Below, in pieces: positions 37,591 through 50,035 of a DNA stretch of 64,000 bases. The first letter of the stretch is position 1. Each line of letters opens with the position of its first letter. Source of the stretch: Otis tarda (lineage: Eukaryota; Chordata; Aves; Otidiformes; Otididae); the NCBI GenBank assembly GCA_026413225.1, contig CM048554.1:72222463-72286462 (forward strand). Reading direction: 5' to 3'. A program made the translations under genes and the position numbers. Under the pieces are notes generated by a model, which worked only from the letters and a program-made list of their open reading frames with translations, did not search any database and was not told the DNA's origin.

Positions 37591-40500
37591 GGTGTCCAAC
37601 CTTGCACTGTAAATCAGGCACTACTGTGTGTAACGTCTTCCTGAGCCTCTCACTGCAGCAGCAGTTGAGTTCTCTCCAACTGCTGCTGCAACACGAGCTT
37701 CTTGTGAAAACAAAACAGGCAAAAACCCACTCCTCCCTGCCCTTCACTGCAATGGATTGGTCAAGCTGCTTTTTGTCCGCCAGCTCCCCTGTAACTTCAT
37801 CAATCACAGTCACGATGACACAAATCATCACACTCTGGCTTTGGTCCCAAGCCTCACGACTGAATCAGGCAGGAGGGCATCTCCCAATCTTTCTAACTCT
37901 GATGCTTATTTCCACATCATACTTATGTATGATGGTTTTGGGGGTGTTTTTTTCCCCTCAGTTTCCCTTTATCAGCTGATTGGTCTTTTTGTGCATGCTG
38001 TTGTTTGATTATCAGGCTGAAGCTTTTCATACCCAGCAACTGCAGTGATGCACAAGCAGGAGTGGCAGTAGCAACAGTAAGTGCAGACCACAAAAGCAGT
38101 GAGATGAGCAGTATACCATGTGGATACAGAAACTATTACTAGAAAACTACAAAGAAAGATTGACTGGAGAAGAGTTAGTTTTAAGGAGCTTCACCTTACA
38201 GAGCACTGGATGAAATATTATCTCTGTGCACTTGCAGCTGCTGGAGATTTCTCCACAGGAAGATGCGGTGAGCTGCTCTGGATTAGATTTAAAGGCTGGG
38301 CTGAGGTCAACTGGCCTCTGTAATCCTCTTCCTGAGAGTTACAGAGTATTTCTGGTCCATCCAAAGGAAGGAAGTATGGTATCTCCAAGCAGCACTGGTG
38401 CTGCGATGGGAACAGAGATACCAGCATTAGGACCGCCTGAAGACTGATCCCTCCCTACGGTCAGTGCTGTGTACCAGTCCTGGACTGGCAGAGGTGACCA
38501 AATAGCTTTCTTCCCCTGTACTTGCTCTGGCCCCCACCTCCCTCACTTCCCACTGCAAGCCTTCAGCAGGTCCCATCTGATCCTGATGCTCTGGAAGCAA
38601 GCGAACAAGCTCCACATCAGTTACCCATTTCGGCTGCTCTTTGCCGCTGCTCCTCAGATAAGCACCGCTGCTTCTGAAAGATAAATGCATGCATGGCCGC
38701 TGCTCAAAGAAAAACATGCAAATATACTCCTATTTGGCAGGCAACGTAGTTGTAAGTTACATTTGTACCTTTGTTCCTTCTCCCGCTTTGGGCCTGCCAC
38801 GCAGGACGGCAGCCAAAAGGCGCCTCAAACATTAGGTCTGGTCTCAGAGCCCTAATCTTGCAAACATGTGAGCTGCTGACTAGTCCCAATGTCTAGAGTA
38901 TAGTCATGACGTGTTTGATGCTTGATGCATGGCATTTTGCTCAAATAGAGCCCACACACATGAAAAAAAAAATCAGTAAAGGACAAATAAGAAAGGCAAA
39001 TTTAAAATTGTCGGAGTGTATGCTTCAAAATAAATTGCAGCTAAATACTCTCAAGTGCAACAGTATTTTGGATGCTAGTAAGACCATTCATAAATGAGAA
39101 AAGAAATTGGTATTGATTCTGCAGGCTCATGTCTCAATACATCTATAGGTTGTAAAAGTGTAGGAATAAATCTAATAAATTAATCAAGCTGAGTAATAAT
39201 AAGTTCCATTAACACGGTAATACCTACCAAATCAATATATATGAACAATTTCAGACATCAAATTTAACAGAAACTCTTCTATGAGTTAGAATCTGCTAGA
39301 ATTTATTTGTTTATAACGAGACATTAAATTTGGGTAACTTATGTAGTTCATCTTAAAATAACTCACACACTTATACACACAGAGACATAGAGCCCTTTTT
39401 TTCAAGTGAATTATTAGGGAAGTATTTGCTGTCTTAAACTCCAGTAACCTCTTTAGGGCAAGAGAAAACCTGAATCCCAGAGATTTCGCTTGGTTAATAC
39501 AGATGCAACCTAACACTTCCACTTCAGGCAGCCCTCCAACCACAGCATGGCACTGCCTCTCACCCTCACCACTCTGCCTCACCCCTTGAGCACGTTTCTG
39601 CTACTGAACAGTCATTCTGTTAAGACGTCACCTTTTTGTTTAAATGAGAGAAAATCTGGAATTTTCTTTTTCAGTGCCAGTAAGTGGCATTGAAACAACC
39701 ATCACACCACCTTGCTTGCCCCTGTGCTTCCAGATTAAGTCCTCCAAATGTCCTGGACTCTACTGAATCTTTTCAAAGACGTGATCCCCCTTGCCACAAA
39801 CTGGACACGAAAAAACACTGACATATACTTTAAAAAAAAATGCTGGTGAGCACTAAATGAAAGCAAAGCTGCCTTGGTCTCCAAGGTCTCCAGGGCTATG
39901 CACAAGAGTTGTCCACTCTGGGAGGAACTTCTGCAAATGGTGATCTCTGAATTCTAGAAAAGTAGTCATTTTTCTACCAAGCATCCCCTTCAGCACACCA
40001 GGCACCCAACAGTAGGGGCCAGGTATCCAAAACCTGACTGGAAGTTGCAGGTGCATAGCAGGTAGGTCATGCAGGAAAAAGAGGCACTTTCGTCTGACCA
40101 TTACAAATATTTGGATGTCCATTCACTTTTCCCCCACCACATTAGATGGAGCTTGGAAACTTTTTCTGCCTGATGGTACTTAATCCTCATACCCAGCCTG
40201 ATGAAAATTATATCTACAATATTAAAGTTTTATTTCCTTCAAGTATCAAATCCCACAACCATTAAAATGTTTTCCGGCTCCTTGCTCAACTCTTCCCAAC
40301 CTACTTGCTATTTGCTGTCCTTCCTCACTTTCAATCTACCCAGGACACTCCCCACAGACCTCAATATACTGGCAGCGGGGCATTAGAAAACCATAATCAA
40401 AAGCATTTCATGTCTGTAGCAGCAGCAAAGACAGAAAAAGAAAGGAGCAAAAGGAAAGAAACACTTGCTGAGTTTCACTACAGCTCTCAGCTTCTAGTAA

Positions 40501-40907
40501 GAAGGGATTTCAGAAGCTAAATGGCCCAAATCAGGCTGCAGAAGCCACTGAAAACACAGAGGTATTTAAACTCCATAAAATATCTGGGCTTAGAATAATC
40601 GCAGCATAATTAATTTAATTTTATTATGTATTTTCCAGCATTTGTCTCATCATCATAGAGGGGAAAAGAAGCAAAGAGCCATGCAGAAGAGCATTGCACC
40701 CTGGGATAGCCACACAGGCACCTGGGTAGACAACTTAGAGATGCAAATCTCAGTGAAAACCAGAAAGCATAGGAGAGGGTACAGCTTATGCCTCACGCCC
40801 TTGAAGCACAAGGCCACTACCTGTCAGTGACTCACCCCAGGACTCCCCTGTCTGCAATTCACAGTCTTGAAGCTACTCTTAGCATTAAACATCTACATCC
40901 ACTCTTT

Positions 40908-40925
40908 AAAAAAAAAAAAAAAAAA
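40908..40925 (+). repeat. Poly(A) run, 18 bp
   Basis: A pure A run after CACTCTTT. Confidence 0.95.
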
Positions 40926-42488
40926 GCTTTTACCTTGTAGGCACCACTCTCATTCAGCCCACCTGCCTCAAGCTCCCCTTTTGGCTGAAAAGGTCTGAGC
41001 AAGCAGCCCCAGGGCTACACTAAGGAGTGGGATTTTAGTTACTAGGCTGGAAAGATCCTGGAGGGGAGCTGTGGAGCTCTCTTCCTCTCCAGTGAGGTTG
41101 ATGAAGAGGCATCAGAGCAGGAACAGGTTCTTGTATCTCCCCTCCATGCTGCCGGTGGCTTCCTCTCCCCCTCTCCATTTCACCAGACGGGGGGAAATAT
41201 TTAGTCCCCTCTTAACTAATTTTCTATTTCTAGCCAATGGAAACCAGAAACAGTCAGGTCACATTAAAACACTTTCCAGATGAGACAAAGTAATGAGAAC
41301 GAATGTGGCACAGAAGACTGCACCAATTTAAAATCAACACAGCTTGGTAAAAGACGGTAAAGCAGGCTTCTGCACAGATGTGCAACAGTTTCTGTGACAA
41401 ATTAACACCAGAGAGGGCTAAGTAAACTAATGGCCATCACTATCAATGTTTCAAATTTTGTTTTCGTTCCATCATCAGCTAATAATGGCTTACAGGTTGC
41501 AATTAACACTAGGGCTTGGGAGGTAATAATTATGCTCTTGCTACTGGACACATATTACCTCATTTATCTGTATTAGAGATGCAGCAATCTGTTTCAAGCA
41601 GAGTGTGCTTTTGTAAGATGAGCAAAAAAGCATCTTCTGGTTCCAAACTTTTACATTTCAAAACTTCACTCATTTTGCGCTATCACAAAACCAAGACCTT
41701 TTGAGATACTTCATCCCAAGAGAACCTCACAGTCCATGTGTTCATGGCATCTCTGAGGGATGCAGCAAAGGAGAGTTAAACCTGGTCTCCTACACAAGTA
41801 CTCCCATCATCAGATTACCGTGAAGTCTTATTCACTCTCCATCCAAAAAAATCTAGTCTGGACATAAGAAACCATGCTGAACATGCAGTGTCGAAAAAAT
41901 CCTACCCTTCTTCCCAAGGTTTTGACTTGTCTACATTTTCTGACAGGAAAAAAAGGTATAGCAAAAAAACAAGATTCACAATACGGCTCTTAAGTTCCTA
42001 CATGCCGCCACGGGTCAGACCTATCTGAAGGTGGAGCGTGGCCTCGTGCATCACTACGGGAAAAGGAACTGTAAGAAAGCAAGTGACCACCACACCAACA
42101 GAAAACTGAAATTAAGGGCTGAAATGACCACACCAACTACAGACAGAAGGTTGGCTTAGTATGCGTCACTATTTTTTACAGTGGCGCCTACACGGCATCA
42201 TTTAAGGACAGACCTTTCTGGTGAGATCAAGGGTCATCCACCCTGTCTAGGAAACTATTTGGCTAACACCGTGTACCAAAAACCACGTTTCAAAGAGCCA
42301 GTGTGCTCCCTGCAGAGAAGTACGGCTCAGTGCTGCCACTCAGGTGCTCTCGCGGAGTGCGCCCAGGCTGCGCGGACGCTCCCTGCGCTGTCTCTTGCTC
42401 TTTAGTTCCAACCGCACTGAGGAGGATGTGATGCATGGGAGTCAAACTCACTGACTCAATCATTTGGTGTCTCCGAGAAAAATGACAG

Positions 42489-42510
42489 AGAGAGAATATA
42501 TATTCTCTCT
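42489..42510. repeat. 22-bp perfect palindrome (AG)n-(AT)n-(CT)n
   Basis: AGAGAGAA, then TATATA, then TTCTCTCT form an exact 22-bp self-complement. It combines a purine tract with its mirror pyrimidine tract around an alternating AT centre and could extrude as a cruciform. Confidence 0.85.
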
Positions 42511-45500
42511 TGCTTAAATCACGAGAGAAATCAAGTCAGAGAAAGCTGAAAGACAAGCTTCAAAACCGGCGTGTTTTCCGTAAAAAACCCGGAGAGACAG
42601 ATGACAGACACAAATAAGCAGAGACAGGTAGATTAGGCTGTTCACGACATGACTTTCACAACCACCAACACTCACACACTTTACAGTGATAGCCATTTAT
42701 GGGTCCCCACGCAGCTGCTCTTGCAACAGGCAACTTCAGCTGGGCTCCAGCTCAGCTCACAAGCCCTTGAGCATGGGTTTTCTGTTGTCCTTGGGCTTGG
42801 GGGGCGATTTTTTTGTATTTTTTTAAAGTTGAGCTTCTTCAGCAAGTTCTTTTTCCTAAGCTTTCCTGGTAATTAGCCCTCATCAGTATTCAAGTGCTGA
42901 TCCGTAAGGCTATCTGCTGACTTAAAGGAAAGGAACACCTCACTAATAGCCCCTGTGTTTCCCTCTGCCTGCAGAAACAACCACGATAAGGACAGAAACT
43001 CCAGCCATCTCCAAAGAGACACAAAGAGCCCTTCTGATCGCTGCTGGCATCTGGCCTTCCCCTCATTAGCACATTAAAGCTGCTCTGTCCATCCCATAAG
43101 AGCCACTCTGTCCATTCCTCCAGCGTTCTCTATGGAGCCATTTACCAGCGCTGCTCCTTTGAAACCCCCTTAGTTCAAGAGGCAGTAACCCCTCCCCAAA
43201 GCCGACGGCACAGCCAGCGTCAAAAATTTCCCACTAACAGACAGGCACCCAATAAGAACCGGCCGTCTGAGTGTCACAGGTAGACAGAAGACACCCACTT
43301 ATTCCACCTTGCCAAGCTGCCCCTCCTAGGGAAAGTCTTTTCCCAAACAGTATGTGGGCTTTCAGGTTTAGCTTACGGTGCTCTTACCGTATCAAATCAC
43401 CCTGCTTCACACAATTCCTGTTTCAGGATAGGATCAGCAACACTCATATCTCCTAAGGCGCAAACTCTCAGGAGCAAAAGCGAGGCAAGGGGGACACGGC
43501 TTTTGGACTGGCTCCAAAACCTGTTAGGAAACCACGCTCAGATGCTTTGAAACCACACCTGGACAGACTTCCAGTACCTGCTACAGCAGCAACGTGGAAG
43601 CTTTATGTACTTTAATTCATCTTCACTCCTATATCAAAGCATTTTGAAAGTGCAGATGGCATGCCAGGAAGTGTGCATTCACTGAAATAAGTTGTTTGGA
43701 GGGGAAGGGCAAGAGCATTTTTTTCTCCCGTTTTAAAGTTATTTCCCTTATGCGCCCAAATTATTGGGAATACAGCTAATTCGCAGAGGTCACTTCCATT
43801 CAAAATGGCTACTACAAGTAAAACAATGAGAAAAAGAAACAGTAGACAATTTTTCATCAGTTGATTTCTATATCCTCTGTCAGGATGCTTTCCTACAGGC
43901 AGGTATGACCTTCCCACTCTCCCCACCGAAAAGAATAACACTAACAGGTACAAGAAAGGCAATCTAGCTGCTTTATCTACACTCTGAACTCATTTTCTTT
44001 TACTTACTTCAGAATGGTATAAATATTTTTACCTAAAAGGAGAGCTACAGCTATCTGAATTGGGCTCAGACTCAGCCTTCTACAGTCACTGTTACTCTTG
44101 GTGGACTTTGAGAAGCTATTTGTACTTTTTAAGAATAAAAATCCCAAAGGAAGCCAATCCTTTTGCTTTGAAGAAGAAATTGAGGCAACTGAAGGTTATA
44201 AACACTCACCCTTTTTTGGGGTTCCAAAAATAATATGTTTGATCCTTGACTTGCTTTTCATTAAGGAAAAATGCCATAAATTATTTGGTTTGTTTGCCTC
44301 TCTGATCAGTCAACTGAAAGATGTTATTGCTTTGGGGCAATGAAATACATTGCCTCAATTTCATTATTATTCAGTTTCAGGTTCTTTTTAGTACATAAAC
44401 TCCCTCTGTCTGATTTACTCTGTGGATATGCATTATTAGAAAAAAAATCATTGGGTTATAGCTTTTGATATTTGCAGTGTCGTTTAAACAGCTCTCATCT
44501 CTGAGAGCAGCCTTGACAAACGGTTCAAGTTCAAAGTTAGTCAGCTAGTGGGCCAAATTCTTCCTCAACTCCACTATCAGGGATGAATACAGGGCCCTGT
44601 ATCTAAAAATGCAAAGGTTTTACTCAGACAAACAGCCCCAAACAGCCAGGCTTTTTAACAAGAAGAATCCAAATTGCTTTTCTTCCTATAATTTTGTTCA
44701 ATAAATCACTACCTAGCTTGATGAATTATACTTATTAGCGACATTATTTTTTCTTCTTTTTCCTAACAAAGGTAGTGGTAATTAGACCACGCACTGGCTT
44801 TATGTGCAAGGCTAAAATTTATCTGAGAAAGTGAATAAGTGGGCAAAGAAGTAGAGAGAGACTCGCACTGCTCCAGAGAAAGCTTTCACAATTCACAAGT
44901 GCAGAGAACATAACTACAAAGCTCTTTAAAGGATGACATGGGGCTGAGTGCCTGAAATTATTCTTACTCTGGTTTCTGGTATCAAATTGAATATGTCTCT
45001 AATATTCTCGTAGGATTTTTAGGAAACCTCTGGAAGATACAAAGTGCCATTTAGCAACAGAGAGCAAGAAAAAGCTCAGGAAGACAGCCTTGAAACGGCA
45101 AGATAGGGCACAGTTAGATTTTATAGCTAGCATCCCTTAAGAAAGTACTAAAAGATAGAAGTGGGCAAACACAGAAAAATATATGCACTACCCAGCTTTC
45201 TAAAAAAGTCCTCATCAAGGAAAGCAACACAATAGTGGTTACTTTGGAGAGTTCATTGACCCAGCTATGGTATTTTTTGTTTCCAGGAATAATCTCATTT
45301 ACTTAGGTAAAACAACTTTGTCATAGTATCTAAAGGTATTAACTCATTTTCCTTGCAGAAACTTCATTTTCCCTCCTTGTCCCGGTGCCTAGGACTACAG
45401 AGATAATGCCCATGTATAAGCAGGTACCTCCTTTGCTGGCTCTCATTTAGATCAATAATTTGCAAGAATTCCCCAAAGAGAGCATTTGGCAACCTACTCC

Positions 45501-46706
45501 CCCTGTGTTTCAGCAATGTTTGTTCTCTGCCCAGTTCCTCTAAAGAGGTGATAACCAGTCTTCCCAACAGGAGATGGACCTGTAAATTAGTTCAAAAGGC
45601 TTCAGGGGCCACAGACAAGGTTAGGTGGGTGATTCTCTGCTCTTGACCCTTCAGGTGATCTAGGGGTGCAAGGAAGGAAGGGAGACAAGCCACCCTCTGT
45701 GCTGGAACACAGCCAGACAAGGTGAGTTCAGACCCATCAACAGGCATCTCTGAAACATACTGGTGCCAGGGTGGAGGTGTGGAGAACCACAGAACTCCAG
45801 ACCACATGGTTTTCTCCTTTTTTTCTTGCTTCCCGCTATAGGTGGGAAGCAACGCGGAGCAGGTGAGTCACTGCTCATTAAGTGGTCCTCTACAGGCAGA
45901 CAGAGTCGGTGGACTCCAATTTTGGCTTTGCAGAGGCTGTGGGGAAGTAGGCAAGCAATAAAAGCAGCCAACATTACTATTTCTCTCCCCTGCAATATAG
46001 CAGGGCAGGGTCAGCCAGGGACACCTGCTGAGCAAATGTCACAAGGACGGTACCAGGCAGGGCCCTGCAGCTGGGATTCATGGACCACGGGCGTGAGTCA
46101 CAGGTCCAGGAGCGTACTTGCAGTATGTAATCACCGTGACATTTCCCCTTAATGCAACAGCAGTTCACAGTCATCCTCTCTGGACTTCAAGGATAACAGG
46201 AAGCTTGTTCCTGTTGCAGCAGGTCCTGTTCACCATCACTGGCAGCTCAGAATTTACATCCAAACTATTCCAGTAAATCCCACAATTTCATTGAGCATCT
46301 CCAGTCCTCCATGATTCTGACCCTTCAGTTTTGTGCTTTACTTTGGTTTTCCATTATGGCCAACTTCTTCACAGAGTGCAGTGTTTGCTGTGATCATTGA
46401 AATACATTTTTACACTCAACCAGCTCTGCTTTCAGTATGTTCTCTCTCAAACACCCGGGAGGTGTTCCACTGTTTCTCTACTACCTCAGGATCTATTGAG
46501 TGAACAGGAAGAAGAGGTTGGAGGCTGAAGTTAAAGTAAGTTTCCATAGCTTGCAAAGCAATTTTAAGAGAAGTCTTCGAAGGCAATTCAGGAATCACAA
46601 AGTGCCTGGGTGACCAAACTACTGCATATAAAGTGAGAGAGATATGATGCTCAGTTTCTGCAAGTGTCTATCCTCATTCGCCTGCTGTCTTGTTTCCTCC
46701 CCTCCT

Positions 46707-47010
46707 TGGGGACAGACTTTTTAGTAGGGCCTGTAGTAACAGGACAAAGAGTTATGATTTTGAACTAAAAGAAGTTAGATTCAGACTGGATATAAGGAAG
46801 AAATTTTTTACAATGAGGGTGGTAGAACACTGGAACAGGCTGCCCAGAGAGGTGGTGGATGCCCCATCCCTGGAAACGTTCAAGGCCAGGTTGGATGAGG
46901 CTCTGAGCAATCTGATGTAGTTGGAGATGTCCCTGCTTATTGCAGGGGGGTTGGACTAGATGACCTTTAAAGGTCCCTTTCAACCCAAACTATTTGATGG
47001 TTCTATAGTT
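46707..47010 (+). mobile_element. CR1 LINE, 5'-truncated 3' end
   Basis: About 300 bp of CR1 in plus orientation. The frame ending at 46920 encodes the last part of ORF2 with RKKFFTMRVVEHWNRLPREV and DAPSLETFKARL. It is followed by the 3' UTR with GGGGGGTTGGACTAGATGACC and CAACCCAAACTATTTG, then a decayed terminal ATTCTAT repeat. It is close to the usual avian CR1 sequence and therefore probably not very old. It is antisense to SLC35F1. Confidence 0.95.
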
Positions 47011-49362
47011 CTACCAGCTACAAGCAGGTTTCTGGCAACCCCAGCTGTTGTCAACCTTTCTATTTCGTTCGTCTGCCTGAGGAGCCCCTACTTTGTCTAG
47101 GAGAAAACAGAAGCACATGAGCACAAATTAATGAGTCAATCAGGAACCTTTCACAAATGGGTCTCAGGCAAATGGTGCACACAAAGTATAGACAGCAGAG
47201 AGAAAGTGCTACCCTTTTCCAGCAGAAAAGCATTATTTGTAGAAGCCAAAGCCTGGTTCGTTCTGGGCTCCTCCTTCTTTAGGGATACGGCATACGTATT
47301 TCTTCCTTTCTCTTACACATTTCCATGCAATTGTTTCCATATAAGATGAAAACACACACATAATGTTAAGATTTGTTTCACTGTGTCAGGATTACTGTAT
47401 CAACAGAAATACTGCATGAAAGCCATGACGTTATACAGGCTGAGTCCTTAGTTCCCACAAAAAGTTGAAGGAAACCTAACTCAGGCAAAATTTCCCTCGA
47501 GACAGACTTTGGGAGGGCTAAGGATTCCCTTACACAAAGAAAAGGCTTTGTTAAAACATCACAGTAACAAGTGTCCTCCCTTTCCATAAGTCACATAAAA
47601 CTGGAAAAACTTGACTATCATTTCATGTCTGAAGAGGAGAAAAAGAACATGTTCACAAATAAGTGCCTGGGCTCCTGTTTGTTAGGATGCTCCTCTGGGC
47701 GATGGGAGGTCTCGTTTGTTCAAGATTCAAGTTTGTGACTCAACAGAGATTTGAAGTTTGGTTACTAGAGCTAATTTCTATCCTTTTCTCCCTTAAAAAA
47801 AAAAATCCAGATATACTAATTTCAATCACACATATATTACAATGAACTTTGATTTGACTCTCGATCTTATGGCTGAGACTCATATTATATATACATAAGC
47901 ACGGTTAACTGTTTGAACTGTATGAATTAATCCAGCACCTCCTAGCCATGAAGATCATGGTCTATTTGATGGCTCCCCAGAGATCACTATTACCCCTCTT
48001 GAACAGGAATACCTATTGCTCCTGTATCTGATCCCCTCAATGCATCCTCACACATCTCTTGCCGCCCCTGAAAAAACTTCTTTTATCTTTGTCTTATTTC
48101 AGGACCGACGCACACCCCAGGATGACCAAGCAGAAGGAGCGCAGGATTTTGCGAGCACAGGACACCTAAGATGACACAGACCATTGGGTTGAGGAATTGA
48201 GTGAATTTTACTATACTGAAAGTTGTAAATGTACATGTACGAGGAAATGTGTAATTGAGTTTCAGCTGCAGCAGCTCTTGCTTGTTTCAACTTCTTTTCA
48301 ATCCTCTTCATGCTCGAACAACTAAGGATAAATATCTCCTGTCCTACTGATGCTTTTGAGGATCCTCCCAGAATGGTAACAGTTAATTAACCGCATAAAA
48401 CAGCAGTTTAAAAATAAAAATAAAATAAATAGTCCAGAGAGAAGAGCTGATGTTTTTCCTAGTAAGCTCATCCCTACCACACGTAGCAGAAACTACTAAA
48501 GCAGGGACAGCGAGGCCGACACCGGTCCGCACCATCCCGTGGCCGCTCCTAAGGCTGCAACTGCTCTGTTTGAGCAGGTAGAAGCCACCAGGCAAAAGCG
48601 GTGGCTTCAGCTGGCGTTTCAGACAGGAGCTCGGAAGCTCCTTCTGCAGCAGTGCAACCAGTCGGGCTCCGGACCGGCTCCGCTTCCTAGCGAAAATCTC
48701 AGCCCTGATCCAATGCAGCGCAGGAGAAACAACCGGCAAAGAGGAGAGCGTGAGGGATTTCAGTGAGATGGTTCCAGTGTTTTCTTGGGCGTTCGGGTGA
48801 AATGATGCACGCCGAGCACCTGGCAGTTTTCCCATCTTTGCACTGACAATTCCCAGCCGCACGCCAGCCGGCGTCCCGCACCGTGCTTCTCCCTCACCAC
48901 TGGCGCTGGTGGGAAACCGGGCAAAAACCTCACCCGGGACCGCCCGGCCGCCGCTGCGGAGCCCTCATCACCCTACCCGGGACGGGGAAGCCGCCCCTTC
49001 CCCGTCGCCCCCCTCGCTCCAACTTCCCCGGCGGCGGGGACGTGGGCTCCCTCCTCCCCAGCCCCCCCGCGTGTCCGCGACCGGCCAGGAAAGCCGCGGG
49101 GGGACGGGCGCTGGGGGTGTGCCTGCGGGCACGGCAGGTGTGACCGGCACCGGCCCCCGGCGGGGAGGGAGCGAGCCGGGGCCGCGCCTCACAGGCAACA
49201 ATGGGCCCGGGGAAGCTCCGCGCCAGCGTCCCCCCCCACCCCACCCCGCTCCACCCAGCCGAGGGGGCCGGACCGGGGTTCCCCCGACGGCCGCCCCCGG
49301 GACCTGCGCGGCGGCGGGGCGATGAGGCGGGCCGGGCTGGCGGAGCCGCGGGTCCCTCCCCC

Positions 49363-49372
49363 GGCCTCACCT
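49363..49372 (-). other. SLC35F1: 5' splice site of SLC35F1 exon 1
   Basis: On the minus strand the sequence reads CTGAACAG|GTGAGGCCGG, with the first intron base at 49370. This is a near-consensus U2-type donor (AG|GTGAGG). If read through, the frame meets a stop (AGG TGA) immediately after the junction, so the exon must be spliced here for a SLC35F1 product. Confidence 0.88.
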
Positions 49373-49570
49373 GTTCAGCACTTTCCTGATCCGCTGGCGC
49401 AGGCTGGAGGAGGGCGCGGAGATGCCGCTCCTGCCGCCGCCGCCGCCCTCCGCCGGCAGGTTCTCGATGGTGGCCACGACATGGCCGGGCTGCGGCGGGT
49501 GGTGCGGCGGCGGCGGCGGCTGCGGCGGCGGGGGGTGGCGGTGGTGGCGGTGGCGCTCGGGGGAGAGCAT
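49371..49570 (-). CDS. SLC35F1: SLC35F1 first coding exon (N-terminal 66 codons + 2 nt)
   Basis: This is the first coding exon of solute carrier family 35 member F1, a multi-pass membrane protein of the drug/metabolite transporter superfamily. Its substrate is not established; it is mainly neuronal in mammals. The exon encodes the cytosolic tail before the first membrane segment. It starts MLSPERHRHH, continues with a Pro/His-rich stretch (residues about 11-29), then HVVATIENLPAEG (30-42), a Gly/Ser linker and RQRIRKVLN (58-66). From memory of the human protein, the HVV-TIENLPAEG block and the RQRIRKVLNR end are shared, while the Pro-rich part differs. The exon ends in phase 2 (AAC AG) at an AG|GTGAGG donor, so the next exon should complete Arg and continue with the Glu-Met of the first membrane helix. 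The ATG at 49570 has G at -3. The frame stays open upstream, so a longer N-terminus cannot be excluded. SLC35F2 lacks this tail and is unlikely. Confidence 0.9.
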
Positions 49571-49713
49571 CGCGGCGGGGCTGCGCCTCAGCGGAGAGCG
49601 GGGAGCATCCCGGCGGGGGGTTGGGGGGGAAGAGGGGAGGCGCGGGGCGCTGCTGCCGCCGGCGCTGGCTCCCTCGGCTTCCGGGCACTGCCAGACCCTC
49701 GCCCGCTCCTCCC

Positions 49714-49728
49714 TCACTGGGCTGCCAT
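49714..49728 (-). other. Candidate upstream ORF (4 codons) in SLC35F1 leader
   Basis: The minus strand reads ATG GCA GCC CAG TGA, 156 nt before the main ATG and in a different frame. If transcription starts upstream of it, this minimal uORF (Met-Ala-Ala-Gln) could lower or condition translation of the main frame. Whether it lies within the mRNA is not known. Confidence 0.45.
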
Positions 49729-49798
49729 GCAGCGAGGGGCGGGCTGCCGCCGCCAGCGAGTGCCGCTCACGGTCGGCGAAGTGGCAGCAGTTGGGCGA

Positions 49799-49838
49799 CC
49801 CTCCTCCTCTTCCTCCTCCTCCTCCTCCTCCTCCTCCC
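49799..49838. repeat. (TCC)n / (GGA)n microsatellite in the 5' leader region
   Basis: About 40 bp of nearly pure TCC repeat on the plus strand, interrupted once by CTT, lies 230-270 bp upstream of the SLC35F1 ATG. On the sense strand it is a GGA tract of a kind able to form G-rich structures. In the in-frame upstream reading it would encode poly-Gly. Confidence 0.9.
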
Positions 49839-50035
49839 CACACCCCCGGCGCCCAGCCGGTGCCTCCCCCCGGCGGAGCCGCCGCGCCGCCCCGATCCCC
49901 TTTGTTCCCCGCTCGCCGCCGCCCCTTGCACCCCCAGCGCACGGCTCCGGTCCGTCACGGCGGCGGCGAAGCCCCCAGTGCGCGGCGGCGCCCGCCCCTC
50001 CGCGCCGCGATGCCGCCGGCAGAGCGCGGCGGAGG

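Larger units (their letters stand above)
37600..46700. other. Intronic, no gene seen
   Basis: Unique sequence with few repeats. The part at 44690-44850 (CTAACAAAGG, GGTAATTAGACCAC) is enhancer-like by motif content only. No exon was recognised. Confidence 0.6.
1..49370 (-). other. SLC35F1: SLC35F1 intron 1, 5' portion (no acceptor in window)
   Basis: All sequence downstream of the exon 1 donor in the gene's direction is taken as intron 1. I found no stretch encoding the expected second exon (first transmembrane helix following ...KVLNRE), so the acceptor should lie beyond base 1. The first intron of the mammalian orthologue is also very long. The intron holds CR1 pieces, a solo LTR, a MIR core, many homopurine or homopyrimidine runs and several unique, enhancer-like blocks listed separately. 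The assignment is inferred from exon 1 and the lack of other exons. Confidence 0.75.

Noticed and set aside
37149..37979. 276-codon plus-strand ORF
   Set aside because: It runs through a MIR SINE and low-similarity intron sequence, and no domain is recognised. Chance ORF.
46690..46920. 76-codon plus-strand ORF with well-formed protein sequence
   Set aside because: This is the end of CR1 ORF2, not a host gene; it is annotated as CR1.
48383..48862. 159-codon minus-strand ORF downstream of exon 1
   Set aside because: It lies past the SLC35F1 donor in intron 1 at the CpG island edge. The translation has no family similarity.
1..49370. Second exon of SLC35F1 (first transmembrane helix)
   Set aside because: I searched the minus-strand translations for the expected helix sequence following KVLNRE and saw none, so it should lie outside the window.
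48930..49688. 252-codon minus-strand ORF overlapping exon 1 in another frame
   Set aside because: Low-complexity Arg/Pro/Ala product of GC-rich DNA. The real frame here is the one giving HVVATIENLPAEG.
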